Source: Lineus longissimus (Eukaryota; Nemertea; Pilidiophora; Heteronemertea; Lineidae). From it: a DNA stretch of 64,000 nt. Below, one piece after another: positions 1 to 11,975 of this stretch. The DNA lies in assembly GCF_910592395.1 (NCBI RefSeq), contig NC_088310.1, forward strand, positions 14,393,501-14,457,500, written 5' to 3'. Positions within the stretch are counted from its first letter, which is position 1. Each line of letters starts with the position of its first letter. The position numbers and the translations under genes were made by a program. The notes beneath the pieces were generated by a model. It had not been told where the DNA came from, made no database searches, and saw only the letters and a program-made list of their open reading frames with translations.

Positions 1-506
1 CTGGTATCAAATGATCAGACGCAGTGCCGTCTTTACACTGGCAGATAAACTAAACATAACGGACTCCAATTGTGCAGTGGATAATTTATTTTCAGAGGAA
101 TAACCCTCTCTCAACCCATTGTCAAGCGCGACAGTAAAGGGGTAGGAATTTTAAGGGTTAAAGGTTGCATGTTCAAGAGTTTAGGTTTAATAGGCAAGCT
201 TTATTTTTTGATATTACAATAAATAAAAATTCAGAGATGCCTTTTTCAATTTCAAGGCTTCTTTATTCAATCAACTTGTATAATACAGTAAAACAAGACC
301 AATACGTTAAGGACAAATCAGCTAAGATACAGCGTCTTCTTTCCCGACCTTGTTAATCTCATGGCTGACTGGTTGATTGGTTTTGTGTCACCAGTTCCAC
401 AGCATACACAGCAACACAATTTTGCCTGAGGAGACCACCGGAATGACTGGTAGATAATAGACTGCATCATCCTATAAACATGAGAAAAAATAGCACTATG
501 TAAAAT

Positions 507-3425
507 GAAATGGCCAGTGCCATTGTGCTCACCTGACGATATGAAAGGGAGAGTTTGATGAAGAACTTGTCATTGTTAGGGGTTAATCATGCAATAGTTG
601 CTGGATAGTGTGGTTTGTCTTGAAAAAGTGGAGTTGGTCATATTGTTTTCCGCGTGCACATGTAACTGACGTTGGAATAAGTGAATCGTTATTTGTGGGA
701 GAAGCTGAGAGATGTTTTCCGGCCAATTAAAACAGGTTTACATGTGTCTTACCTATTCGGTGACTATTGAAAATAAACAGCGCATTTACATTTTGTAAAA
801 CCTGCTGTCATTGGCCGAAATTTCAAATGGGATGTACCTGTGGAATTGCGTGTGATTACGCTATTTTGAAAGGAGTATTTATCCTCGGTTTGTACTTGAT
901 ACAAGAACAATTGAAGCAAGGAATGCACAGTATAGAATATGATGTACTGAGTAACTAGGTAGCAGTTTTTCTATTCCTTTTTGAGACAATAAAAGGTACA
1001 CATTTATGATGAAAGGCAAGGAGGATTCCACGGTGACGTCACGGCTTTTCCAAGATGGCGCTGCAGATTGTAAACAAACTCGATCCACGGCCAAGGGAAA
1101 ATCAAGTCATCAAATAAAGTTATATATTTCGCATCAAATCACAGTTATTAGTACTTTTCTGCTATGAAATAAGTCTTCAGACAATAAGTTATCATTTGAA
1201 TAATGGAAAGTGCTGTTTTGATGGGGAAAAATAGGGTTTTTAAAACCAATAGCCGGGCACCGATCTTCCAAAATTAGTGATGGTTTCAAAGCAGTCTCCC
1301 AGATATGGGGCAATCTCTTCATTACCATAATGGGATTTGGAGGTGTGGTTAAAGATTTTACAAGTTCGAGACCTGTAGAACCTAAAACTCACATAGATCC
1401 CCTCTATTTGTCGAGTTAGCACCCCTGTAAGATCATGCATTTTCGGACACTAGAACGAAATCTTCCTGCGGATATCGCGGTTTCGGTGATGATTTAAGGA
1501 GAAATTGACTGTTCATAGTGTTGTATGGGACAGAAATGAGTTCATACTTCATGAATACATGAATATTTTATGATATGGGCGGGCTTCTAAGTCAAAACAA
1601 TAACAAACTCAACTGCATCTCTACCGTGTATCGTTAGTGCATTGCCAAGTGTATTTCGTAGTGTATTTTAGCGGATACATTATTTCAGCACTTTGGCCAC
1701 GCCAAATGTCTTTTTTATTCGTGGAAGTGAATCTGCTCTGTAAATTTTATTTTACACAGGACGAATTCATACTAGGTATTGCAATATTTCATGTCTATTG
1801 GTGTTTTGGTGTACAGGAGAGCACCAGACAGTGGGACGTGGAGATGTGTTCAGTGCTGGTGCTGTCAGTAGACTGAATCTGATTGGCCATAGCGATCAGT
1901 AATATGGGATGTGATCACATGATGTGACGTCAACGCGGAATCCTCCTTGGATGAAAGGATGTGGTGTTGTGATCTTCAACAAGAGCCGGCAATTGTACTG
2001 ACATCGTGTGTTAATTTATTTACCCTTGGAGTATCAATACTGTATGATACTCCCAAGATTTACCCGTTCATTGCACGCTCAGTGCATGCATCTCCCACAT
2101 CTCCCGCATTTGCTGTATAGTACTGTTACATTTATTTATACAGCGGTGAACGCAGAATGGAGCATGGAAAAACCATTACTCACAAAAATGGTTGTTTGAG
2201 CACTCGTGACGCATAGTGTAACGAAAGGTTCCACCATGACGCTAATCTCAGATGACGGCATCAGCCATTATGACGTATTCTCGAAACTTCGGGATCGTCA
2301 AATGGAATGGACATCACATAATTTCTGACATACACTGCTACAATTCATCATTTTATTGTTCTTTAACAGTATTATTACGCCACCCGTATTGGCAGGGCAG
2401 CATGAACACAACTGCGCTTTGCATTGACCAATATTCCCCAATATTCCAAACCGAAGGACAATCCGACAAGTTTGTCATTTTACCTTCCAATCATAGTCAA
2501 AATTTTCTGAAACAATGGGCAATGAGAACAAACTAATAATTTTAAAACAATCACAAGAAAGTAATCAACACGTACCACCTGGTCTGAAGAGCGGATGATC
2601 GACTTATACCATTGATTGAAGGTGATTTAATTCCTTCTTCGTCTCGCTTCAAAACTTATCAAATGGCTGTCGTCCATACTTGTAGTAGGCAGCTCTAGCG
2701 ACGCAGAACAACACTGGGATACCGACGGATTGCCTCGAACAACGAAATTCAAAACTGCTGGCAATGTGCCAACTAACATTTTTGCCCAATACCGCCAACT
2801 TGTGATGTGAAACGTAACTAATCTATTTGATATCGAAACCTCTATATCATGCAGACCTCTAAAACTTCATTTCAAACTTCAATCTGCTGGAATAAAGCAA
2901 ATGGGCTTTTTTAACCTTGACCTACTTATAACTGAACTCTAGGTCACACTGACCTAAATCTGTGTCAGCATGTAGAGATAATAGGTGTCTACATATTAAA
3001 TTTAGAGAGTCTATGACCAATAGTAAAGAAACGTGCCACCATCAAAGAAATTTTAGAGTACGACCTCTGTGACCTTGAAATGAAGGCCGAATCAAAAACC
3101 CGTGTGATATGTGATGTACCTTTAAAAGATACACCCACCATTAAAATTTTCATCGCTCTAGCTTTAACCATAAGCTTCAAAATGACAAAAATAGGTTTTC
3201 AAAGACCGCCCCCTATATGGCAGACCAGCAGTCAAATTGCGCCTATTTTCATACTGAAGGAAGGTCTTGCCAAGGGGTACCCACACACCAAGTATGAACT
3301 TTCTGGGTCAAACGGTTCAGAAACGTGTCACTATTTTGTCAAAAGTTAATGACGGACGGCGACGACGACGATGGACGCCAGACGCCGCAGTATCACATAA
3401 GCTCACCTGACAGGTGAGCTAAAAA
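507..3425 (+). mobile_element. Hairpin-ended non-autonomous element, copy d
   Basis: The matching uninterrupted site near 33512 shows that 507-3425 is an insertion. The left end holds the small hairpin ATGGC-CAGT-GCCAT (about 510-523) followed by GCTCACCTG. The right end is the near-perfect hairpin AGCTCACCTG-A-CAGGTGAGCT (3400-3420) followed by AAAAA. A run rich in GACGACG precedes the terminal hairpin. The same layout recurs at 40746, 55911 and 58730 with different stem sequences. The interior contains a Mutator-like MITE (1017-1949) and unrecognised DNA with no supported gene. The 3' CTAA after a hairpin and the lack of a clear target duplication suggest a Helitron-like transposon; this is inference. 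Confidence 0.75.
1017..1949. mobile_element. Mutator-like MITE with 9-bp target duplication
   Basis: The ends are inverted repeats of about 25 bp beginning CAAGGAGGATTCC, with two mismatches. They are flanked by an identical 9-bp direct repeat, GATGAAAGG, at 1008-1016 and 1950-1958. A 9-bp duplication is characteristic of Mutator-like (MULE) transposons. At 933 bp, with no transposase-like ORF, it is non-autonomous. The left end includes a YY1-like word (caagatggcg, about 1051). It is nested inside hairpin-ended element d. Confidence 0.8.
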
Positions 3426-3939
3426 CACCATCAAAATAAGACATTTATTGTTAACGTTCCCGAATAGGTCACAAAAACAATGAGTAGTCTGTGCTGATAT
3501 GCGAAACCATGCTGTATGGCTCACTGTTCATGTTGGTGGTACAGTAAAACATAAATGTACAAAAAAAGATCAAAACTTGTGTGAAAAACTAGTGAACTGG
3601 TGATAAAATAAAGTTAAATTTGAAAAAGTGCACCCTTATTTACAAGCGTTCACCTTGGGAGAGTTTGGACACATGGCTTGCAATGCATACTTTACTCTCC
3701 TGCACATATGTTGCAGTGCATTGCATTTGTTCATGTATCGGTATCAGTATGTAACTGTAATGTATGGTAAATAATGTAGGCCAAGTTAATTCATGCAGCT
3801 ACTCGCGGTTTTGCGTATCAGCATAGACTGAGACTGGCAGTTTTATTGTTCATTGAAAATACCTCACAATTCCAGCAGACTACTTTGTCGCTATTCTTTG
3901 TGTACTTTGATCAGTGTCACTATCAAAGGTCAACGATAT

Positions 3940-4948
3940 TATGGTGATTTGGCATTTTGGCCAACGTATTATTGTGTATATAATATACAGCATTCTTTGT
4001 AAATAACTTTCGTTGTTTGCGTCAACACATGTGACTCGCGATTTCCGGAATGACAGCTATTGCCATTGCTTACCACGTTCTAATTTTGCTTCGCCATCTT
4101 TTTCATTGTCAGTGTGCATCGGTTTCACCGCATGTTATCGCGTGTTTACTTCATATTCCCTTCTTGAAGCGCTTGTGATAAAGTCTTGTTGACATTGCAC
4201 GGAAAGTCAGCCATTATCACGTGATCGTATTGTGTACCATTTACGCGGTTGCTAAGAATATCCATGCGCGTTGACCTAGATCGTCAATTTATAATAATTC
4301 AGTTAATAACCGTAGTTGTGCGTTTAACCGTGATTCCAGTCACTTTTATTTATTCCGTGTGACTGATATTTAATTTCGGTTTCCATACAATAAGTTGTCC
4401 TTATTAGTTTTTGGGACCTCGTAAGCCTGTTCGTCTGCAACCGTAGTTGCTAGGGGGCGTTTCTTCTTTGTTGAGTACGTGGATTTTGTGGGCTTGCCAA
4501 ATTTCGACCCTGGATTGGGTTTGGCGTAGCGATATCTTGTGTGGCGCGAAATATAAAACACACAACGCTTCGGGCGACTCTCAAGAATAATCCGAAGCAA
4601 CAACATCGGCCGAATTCTATTTTTTTCATTTATCTAAGCCATTTTAATCCAAAAACGTAAGAAAAGGTAACTCCATCGAGCGGCAAGGTAAGCCGGAATT
4701 GTAGGATATTAGAAATTACCAGTTTTACCTTTAATGCATGTTTAAACGTATTTTGTAAATATATTACCCAGATCCAATGGACCGGTCTCAGACCATAGCT
4801 GGGAGTCAATGCTTGGATTCCGACGCTGTATCGCATGTTCATATTTAATATAGACAGCTAGTATATATAAACTGATATCCGAACAATATGCGTTATTTCT
4901 CTCTTGTTTCTCTTAAGTCGGCCCCGTCGCAACGGTAATAGCGCAACA
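3940..4948 (+). repeat. 5' LTR of the gag-only element
   Basis: It matches 7976-8971 along its full length with scattered substitutions and small indels. It begins TATGGTGAT and ends GCAACA, immediately before the primer-binding site. Divergence between the two LTRs is a few percent by eye, so the insertion is not very recent. Confidence 0.88.
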
Positions 4949-4952
4949 TTTT

Positions 4953-4970
4953 TGGTGTCAGAAGTGGGAT
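4953..4970 (+). promoter_or_regulatory. Primer-binding site, tRNA-Leu type
   Basis: TGGTGTCAGAAGTGGGAT lies 4 bases after the 5' LTR. Its complement is the 3' end of a eukaryotic tRNA-Leu (ATCCCACTTCTGACA plus CCA), an 18-base match. This fixes the element's orientation and the LTR edge. Confidence 0.8.
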
Positions 4971-5318
4971 GTTTATATTGTTGTTGAAGGCGCTTTAGTG
5001 AATTATTTCTCAGTGTGTTTTTCTCTTCACCATAAACATCCTGTGATCGAACGTGTCTTATAATAGCATGGCAAGAGGCCGTAGAAACAACAAATTAACC
5101 AGCAAAATTGTGACGATTTAGATTTGAATATGCCGAATAGTAAACAATTACAAAACATGGCGGGTGATCAAGAACCCATACATTAAGAATTATTGAAATC
5201 CTCGGTTGACACAGCAGAGGATGTAGCAGAAATTGATGTTGTTCGGTAAGATGTATAGACCGTAGGCCTATATGTAAATGCCTCAGGCAGTAGTAACCAG
5301 GTACCGGGAGTTAGGAAT

Positions 5319-7465
5319 TTGACGCAGGATGACGCTAATGTCGGTGATGTAGGTGTTTTAGAGGTAGCTAGTTCAAGTGAGACAAAAACAGACCCACCAA
5401 TAGTTAAAGTCAACCATTCAGAGGGTAAATCTCAGCAGGTGATAGATGAACATGTAGGCGGTGTTGACATTGACAAAAACCATGACGTCATCGGTAACAC
5501 CTTTGGTGTAGGAAATTTTCAACAGACCACAGCATACATTCCAGCTGGTCGCACATCGGATGTATTTCAAGATCTCCTGGCCAACCTCTGTACTACGGTT
5601 GCTGATCAGGGTCATAGGTTCAATAGGCTTATGGAATCTCAAGATAACTTATTGCGAGCTCACTTCTAACTTGGTAAGGAACACGCTGAGCCTTTAGGTG
5701 AACTGCAGAAAGCAGTCAGTGATGATAAACTGTGCAGAAAGCAAGATAAAAGAGACCTGATGACTCATCAGGCAGAAATTTACGGTGACCTTAAGGGAAA
5801 TTTAAGTGAATTAAGTACCCAGGTAATTTTGGTCTCAGACTCTTCCACACAGGTTACTAAGGCATCGCATGAGAGTATTGAACAAACTGGCCAATCCTTA
5901 TTCTCAATTCAGTCGAAACTGGACTCTTTCTCTCAGGTTATAGGAAAGACAGCAAGTAGTAACGCTGGAGCTTGCCACTCAGGTAGCCCATCACATCCTA
6001 GTTCTCAGACAAAAGACACCGGTATTCAGGGCGTTACCTCTGAACGACATGGGTCTGATGCTGACGACTCTGATGATGATGGCTCTACTTCGGGTCGCAG
6101 TTCCACGAAGTCCCTGGCTGTTGAATCCTTGGACTCTGTTAGCAAGAGCAGTAGCAGGCAGTCATTTAGATTGAAGAGACCTAAATTCCCATCTTTCTCG
6201 GGCACCGAACAATGGGAAGTCTGGCTAAATAGAATCAATGACGTGGCTAAAAGGATGGCTTGGTCTGAAGATGGAAAATTGATGAAATCTTGCCGAAGTT
6301 GACTGGGAAAGCTGGGGAGTTCGTTTTTGGGCAACTGCCCTCCGAGGTCATAAGTGATTTCAAATTATTAGCTCAAGAATTGGGTCATATGTTCAAAAAG
6401 GTTGAATCAGCTAAAACGTACGGGGTTCAGTTCGCCAACATTGGTCAGAAGCCTGGTGAGGACACTAAGACATATGCCGCAGAACTAAAAAGACATGTAT
6501 GACAAGGCTCATTTCGGTTGGGATATCGAAACCCGACGTGAAGATTTACTTGGGCGTTTCTTTGATGGTTAGATGAGGAAGCAAAAATTCAAGTAGAATT
6601 TGTGAAATCCCCCAAACCTATTGACGCAGCGGTAGCTGACGTCGTCAATTACGTTGAAACCTGACGTTGTGGGACTTCTCAGGAAGCCACCGAAGGGAAG
6701 CGCAACAAACGTAACGTCAGGCGGGTAACAATGGTTAGGCCTTGTGACGAATCTGACGACGAAACTTCGGAAGAAGAACCGGATGATAACTAGATGATCA
6801 GAGTTACTCGTCACCAGGGTCAGTTTAAGAATAAAACAAAATCGCACGTCAATGGCAATGGGGCCCGTCCCAAGGCACACCACACCCAGTCCAATTCTGG
6901 TCAGGCTGTGGCAGACATACAGAAACAATCAGTTCAACCAACTAATTGTCCTGATGTGCTGGCTAAGCTGGAGACCACATTGAGTCAGGTTGTCGGTCAG
7001 TTGGGCACCTTGGAGCAGAATGGTAATCAACCCAGAAATAACAGTCAGACTGGTCTGAAGGGAAGGCAATTTGGTGGTCGGAGAAACAATAATTTTGGTC
7101 CGAGTCAGAATCATAGGCCTAATTTCGGTAATCATGCGAACTCGGGGGCATGGGGCAATAGCTATAACGGAAACCCCTCGAGGAGCACCGCTGACCAAGG
7201 TCAGAATCAAACTCAGAGAATTAGTGGTCCTTGTTATGCCTGAGGTCTTATGGGACATGTGGCCAAGTTTTGTGACAGATTTCACCAGATGCTGAGCCAC
7301 ATGCCCGGTCATTCCACCCAGGGTACTGTTAATCAGATAGGCACACAGGGAACTTGTAGTGGTACCCCAACCAGTCGAGACAATGTTGACGCAGTAAGCA
7401 ACTTGTCTGCATCTGCTCCTGCGTTCAGGGCACATGGTGGTGGTACTAGGCCACCGTTAAACTAG
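5319..7465 (+). pseudogene. Broken gag of the LTR element (capsid plus zinc knuckle)
   Basis: Reading frames at 5319-5669, 5760-6302, 6290-6502, 6794-7243 and 7250-7465 line up as one decayed Gag. The 6180-6500 part has the retrotransposon-gag pattern: KFPSFSGTEQWEVWLNRI, then TYGVQFAN..GQKPGED..TYAAELKR. The 5760-6300 part is Ser/Asp-rich and the 6800-7230 part is Gln/Asn/Gly-rich and basic, as expected for nucleocapsid. A CCHC zinc knuckle (C-X2-C-X4-H-X4-C) is present at 7232-7273, but its second Cys codon is TGA (7241-7243). There are frameshifts near 5670, 6295 and 6500 and an in-frame stop near 6790. Gag would package element RNA; this copy cannot make the full protein without suppression. 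Confidence 0.8.
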
Positions 7466-7961
7466 TCGGGACCGTGCCTGAGGGTCGGGGAATGGTCGGG
7501 AAGTCTGCGAACACCAAGATAGAAGGGGAAGTGTTAGCAAGTAGACCCAGTTTAAGCGATAGTTTGTCAGCGGTAGTTAAAAATCGAGTCTCGCCAAGTG
7601 ATTCAACGGCAGTGTATCATGCTCTAAGACTAAGAGATTGCGCAGAAATATAGGACGGGAGTGAGATTTTTGCAATTAGTGCAGCCAAAAATGGGGGAAT
7701 GCTTGAGGACCCAGATTTTCAGACAAGTAGTAGTTATGAGGATAATGTCTGTGGATACGTGGTGACGTCAGAAACGTTTGGGACTAAGGTTCCAGGACAA
7801 GTCATGTAGTAGTCATACATGTGCATTTATCTTTACCAACCTTTTGGTAAAATTGTTTAAATTTGTTATAGCTGAACTGTTTGACTTTTGATTTTGAAGA
7901 GACAAATGTTCCTTAAGTATCTTTGATATTGTTATTGTTGACGAGGACGTCAACTCTTGTT

Positions 7962-7972
7962 AAAGGAGGGGG
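7962..7972 (+). promoter_or_regulatory. Polypurine tract
   Basis: AAAGGAGGGGG sits 3 bases before the 3' LTR start, the usual plus-strand priming site of LTR elements. From 7466 to here I see no pol coding motif. Confidence 0.75.
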
Positions 7973-7975
7973 TAA

Positions 7976-8971
7976 TATGGTGATATGGCATTTTGGCCAA
8001 TGTATTATTGCGTATATAATATACAGCATTCTCTGTAAATAACTTTCGTTGTTTGCTTCATTTGACTCGCGATTTCCGGCATGACAGCTATTGGCATTGC
8101 TTACCATATTCTAATTTGGCTTCGCCATCTTTTTCATTGTCAGTGTGCATCGGTTTCACCGCATGTTATCGCGTGTTTACTTCATATTCCCTTCTTGAAG
8201 CGCTCGTGATAAAGTCTTGTTGACATGGCACGGAAAGTCAGCCATTATCACGTGATCGTATTGTGTCCCATTTACGCGGTTGCTAAGAATATCCATGCGC
8301 GTTGACCTAGATCGTCAATTTATAATAATTCAGTTAATAACCGTAGTTGTGTGTTTAACCACGATTGCAGTCACTTTTATTTATTCCGTGTGACTGATAT
8401 TTAATCTGGTTTCCATGCAATAAGTTGTCCTTATTAGTTTTTGGGACCTCGTAAGCCTGTTCGTCTGCAACCGTAGTTGCTAGGGGGCGTTTCTTCTTTG
8501 TTGAGCAATGGATTTTGTGGGCTTGCCAAATTTCGACCCTGGATTAAGTTTGGCGTAGGGATATCTTGTTTGGCGCGAAATATAAAACCTGAAACACACA
8601 ACGCTTCGGGGCGACTCTCAAGAATAATCCGAAGCAACAACATCGGCCGAATTCTATTTCTTTCATTTATCTAAGCCATTTTAATCCAAAAACGTAAGTA
8701 AAGGTAACTCCATCGAGCGGCAAGGTAAGCCGGAATTGTAGGATATTAGAAATTACCAGTTTTACCTTTAATGCATGTTTAAACGTACTTTGTAAATATA
8801 TTACCCGGATCCAATGCACCGGTCCCAGACCATAGCTGGGATTCAACGCTGTATTGCATGAACATATTTAATATAGACGGCTGGTATACATAAACTGATA
8901 TCCAAACAATATGCCTTATTTCTCTCTTGTTTCTCTTAAGTCGGCCCCGTCGCAACGGTAATAGTGCAACA
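7976..8971 (+). repeat. 3' LTR of the gag-only element
   Basis: It pairs with 3940-4948. It ends GTGCAACA and is followed directly by the target duplication ATAT and then by repeat sequence also found at 34039 onward. Confidence 0.88.
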
Positions 8972-10013
8972 ATATCATTGTCATTTTGACAAGAACCATG
9001 AGAAAACGTCAACTTCTTGTGAAGCGGTCCGCCATATTTGTTCATCTAGCATTCGGGTTTGTTTTGATAACGTCGATGATGTTTATAAATACAAAGAGGT
9101 TATTCTTATAACAAAATTTTGGATGGATTTAAAGTCATTCTCCTGAAGTGGTTATATTAATGTGTAATAGATAATTGTGAAGTATTACGATTATTTCATT
9201 CTGATGATTGGGAAGAATTTTTTGCAACACCGTTTTGTGTATAAAATGTACTATGGCGTTCATGTCCATTTGGATCTTCAACTTCGACTCAACGACTGAA
9301 CAAACTTAACGAGCAGAAAGCCAAAAAACGGTAACACTTCCTGTGTAAACAAGCTACGGGAGTCATTCTGTACTATGACTTTTCATGTGACAGTTGTCTT
9401 GGCCAATTTTACCTAGCTAATCAAGAGAACATTAAGAGAAAATTCACCCTGGTTTTCTGTCAAAACGTCTACCGTACGTAGATGAACTGAGCACATGAAT
9501 CTGGGTTTCTCTACGTGTCTTTTATAGGCAATATTAATAAGAATTAGACAAAATATCCCAACAAAACGACATGCTCACACTGAGAACCAAAATATAGGGA
9601 AATACCACTTTCTAACTGCTCGTTACGAAAAATTTTGATTGGAACTATGTTTTGAAATGAACATACACACTCTATATACATTTGCAAAATGGCCATCACA
9701 TTATCAGCCTCGGCTGCAGTGGCTTAGGGCATAGCCTTATGTGTAGCCTGTTCAGTACATTACAGAGACAGGTAGGATCGAGGCCGTTTTGCGAGTTTTG
9801 ACCAGACGACAATTTCCAGCTTAAAATCTGCCAATTACTGCCAATTATGGGTAGTTTAGTATTTCTGCTGTGAATAGCTATAATCCTATCGAAACAAGAG
9901 TTCAAAATATTGGTATCCTGGCACATTTCCTGGCCCAGCTACAGCAAATTCAGATGAAAATGCCAATATTTTGCTGAAACTACCTTCGGCCAGCTCCAGT
10001 ACAAACCATAAGC

Positions 10014-10470
10014 TACGCTGACTTTGCACAAAATGGGGCGCACTCAACATGTTCATTCTATTTTTTCTAAGAAAACTTTTGCATTTACAGATTTGAATAG
10101 TCGAAACAAGCTGGATGTATTTTTTGAGTAAGACCGAGAAGTGAAACAGACTTTTGAATTTTTCCCATTCAAATAAAACGTAATAAGTGCCAGCTTCTTT
10201 CAAAAAAAACCGTTTATTTTATCAATAGATAACAAAATACAATATTTTAAAATAAAATCTGACACTTTTAAGTGTGTTTGCAGGTGATTTTATGGAAAAC
10301 TATAAACTATAAATCAAACATTTCTTTCCTTTCCACATACGTGGTACTCCTTTTCAAGATAGTGGCAACTAACTAGTACCAGAGGCGTTGTAAGGAACGA
10401 AATCGCCGCCTCATGTGTCAAGATTGGTCTACATGCAGCTTTAGGTCCAATCAGGAGAGCAGATTATGAC
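10014..10470. other. AT-rich stretch, no gene seen
   Basis: This lies between the end of the long repeat and the hairpin-ended remnant. I see no supported ORF or repeat border. The first part of remnant e may start somewhere here. An antisense ATG at 10414 falls at the place where other family members also have one. Confidence 0.4.
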
Positions 10471-10857
10471 TATGCAACAATGACGTCAAAGTGCGGGTTT
10501 TTTAAAGAATTAATAATTTTCTAGGGCCAATAACACCTCCTGGCGGAAAATATTTACCCAATGCATGTTTTTCCCTGAAATTTTATAATTAGGCTAATTT
10601 TTAGACCCAAATTTAACATTATTCTCACTCCAGTAAGCGAGATAGCCTTTTTAAACAAAGCTGTCTAGCAAACTGAATGTAGGTCAAATCGCACTGATTT
10701 TTGGTTTCTGATCAGAGAAAAATATTCCCCAAGATTAGACATTACCATGAAATATCTAGGTCTTATGGTTACAAAACTTGCGCACCATGTTGTCGGATGG
10801 ATGGACAGACAGACTTTGAACAGTTATTCTGCCAGCTCCGCTGATTACGTCAGTTTA
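10471..10857 (+). mobile_element. 3' remnant of a hairpin-ended element (copy e)
   Basis: The order of signals matches the better-kept copies. A CTCF-like word (cacctcctggcgg) occurs near 10532. The phrase ggtcttatggttacaaaa occurs near 10760, also seen before the end of copy a. Then come a ggatggatggacagacag run and AGCTCCGCTGAT..GTCAGT at about 10834-10853, a decayed form of the terminal hairpin. The 5' half is not recognised. Confidence 0.55.
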
Positions 10858-11020
10858 CGACACTGTGTAAACCAAATTTTTAGGCAATTCTGACATAACA
10901 TGGTGTGTATCCACTACCATGGCTGAAAAACCTATGTAAGAGTCCAACCCACCCACCTATCAGCCTATCACCCTAACAAAAGACAATCTACACTGGAAAT
11001 ATATTATTTTGAGATCTTAC

Positions 11021-11121
11021 CAATGAGAATAATGAGCAGGTTCAAGAATTCTTCAGCCAAGATGATAGTCTGCCGAACGGGGTCTTCAGGAGATGAGCCA
11101 CCAGGATTGTCATATTCTTCC
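11021..11121 (-). CDS. Probable internal exon of a UBR1/UBR2-like E3 ubiquitin ligase
   Basis: On the minus strand a 101-base open segment is bounded by a good acceptor (tgattccag) at 11122 and a good donor (gtaagat) at 11020. It enters in phase 2 and leaves in phase 1. Its 33 complete codons are acidic at first (EEYDNPGGSSPED), then form a helix ending AEEFLNLLIILI. That ending resembles the conserved helix of UBR-family N-recognin ligases that precedes a GER motif. UBR proteins recognise N-degrons and ubiquitinate substrates in cytosol and nucleus. No second UBR exon is visible nearby, so this is either one exon of a gene with very long introns or a captured fragment. Family assignment is from memory of the family's appearance and is moderate at best. 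Confidence 0.4.
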
Positions 11122-11172
11122 CTGGAATCATATTAGGAAGAAAACTGCAATTAATATCTAAGAACAGAAGAA

Positions 11173-11192
11173 ACAAGGGGCCTTAGGGCCTG
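11173..11192 (+). repeat. 5' head of a hairpin-ended element
   Basis: The sequence acaaggggccttagggcctg is a variant of the 5' end of the family (acaagaggcccaagggcct). I do not find its matching 3' end downstream, so the copy is truncated or decayed. The stretch 11193-11690 shows no gene or clear repeat. Confidence 0.5.
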
Positions 11193-11697
11193 ATGCCCTT
11201 GCACCCACCCTAAACAAGCATAATACGTAATTAATCAATTCCTGGAGAAGATAACCAGCTTGTAGAGTCTGTGGTCATGGACTCTGATTCTGGTAATTAA
11301 TTGACAATCCTCCAGCTGGAGTATGGCGTCACAGAGAAAAATATTGCTTCCCGGCTTCTCTCCTGTGCAAGTTGTCTTCTGTGCATGTCAAATACAGGAA
11401 CATTTGGTGGTCAATGACCAAGGAAAGCATCTCCAGTATGAGGCACTTGACGGGGAAAGACTATCCTGAAGCTGTCTTCACCAACATGGCGAAAGGTGCC
11501 ATGAGAAGCCCCTAGAGGATGTTCAAGGAAGTTACAATAATAAGGTGGTGTTAATTAGCTACCAGTTCCCCATACTAGACTAGTACTGCAAACTGCAAAA
11601 TGTTTGCGCTGTTGTATTTTTGCAATTTGCAATTTTTTAGATGTGATTTGGGAATGATGGACAAGGTTATGATATTTTGGGATGGTTCCTTGGACTG

Positions 11698-11975
11698 TCA
11701 CAACCCAGTAGACAACCAGTAACTGCAGTCTGGACCTCTTTATCAAATCCTTTGAACTTCAGCATGAGACAAACCAGTCCATTAGATGCATGGTCACAAT
11801 CTGGGACAACTAGTTAATGCAGTCTGAACCTTTGTATCGATTCCTTTGAAGTGCAGATGGAAACAAACCAGCCCAGTAGAAATATGGCACAACCTTGGGA
11901 CAACCAGTTACAGTCTGGACCTTTACACCCATTCCTTTGAGGTGTAGGTTGTGACAAACTAGTCCAGTGAACATG
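11698..11975 (+). repeat. Minisatellite, about 93 bp x 3
   Basis: Three diverged tandem units start near 11698, 11792 and 11886. Each contains cacaa-c..gg-acaac-agt, then cagtctggacct, then attcctttgaa, then gacaaac-agtcca. The units differ by several substitutions and small indels, so the array is old. Confidence 0.75.

Larger units (their letters stand above)
3940..8971 (+). mobile_element. Gag-only LTR retrotransposon (Gypsy-type, non-autonomous)
   Basis: Two LTRs of about 1 kb (3940-4948 and 7976-8971) flank a 3.0-kb interior. The interior holds a primer-binding site at 4953-4970, a broken gag (5319-7465) and a polypurine tract at 7962-7972. No protease, reverse transcriptase or integrase motif lies between gag and the polypurine tract. 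The target duplication is ATAT (3936-3939 and 8972-8975). The repeat copy at 34030-34040 preserves the unoccupied site, reading across gatatcattg without interruption. Movement would have needed enzymes from an autonomous relative. Confidence 0.9.
1..10013 (+). repeat. Long dispersed repeat, copy 1 (in three pieces)
   Basis: Three pieces, 1-506, 3426-3939 and 8972-10013, align in order with the single block 32978-35082. The copy begins before the window. It is split by the hairpin-ended element 507-3425 and by the LTR element 3940-8971. No protein is recognisable in it. The shared text ends near the words accataagct at about 10013 and 35082. I cannot assign it to a known superfamily; a segmental duplication or a long non-autonomous transposon would both fit. 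Confidence 0.85.
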
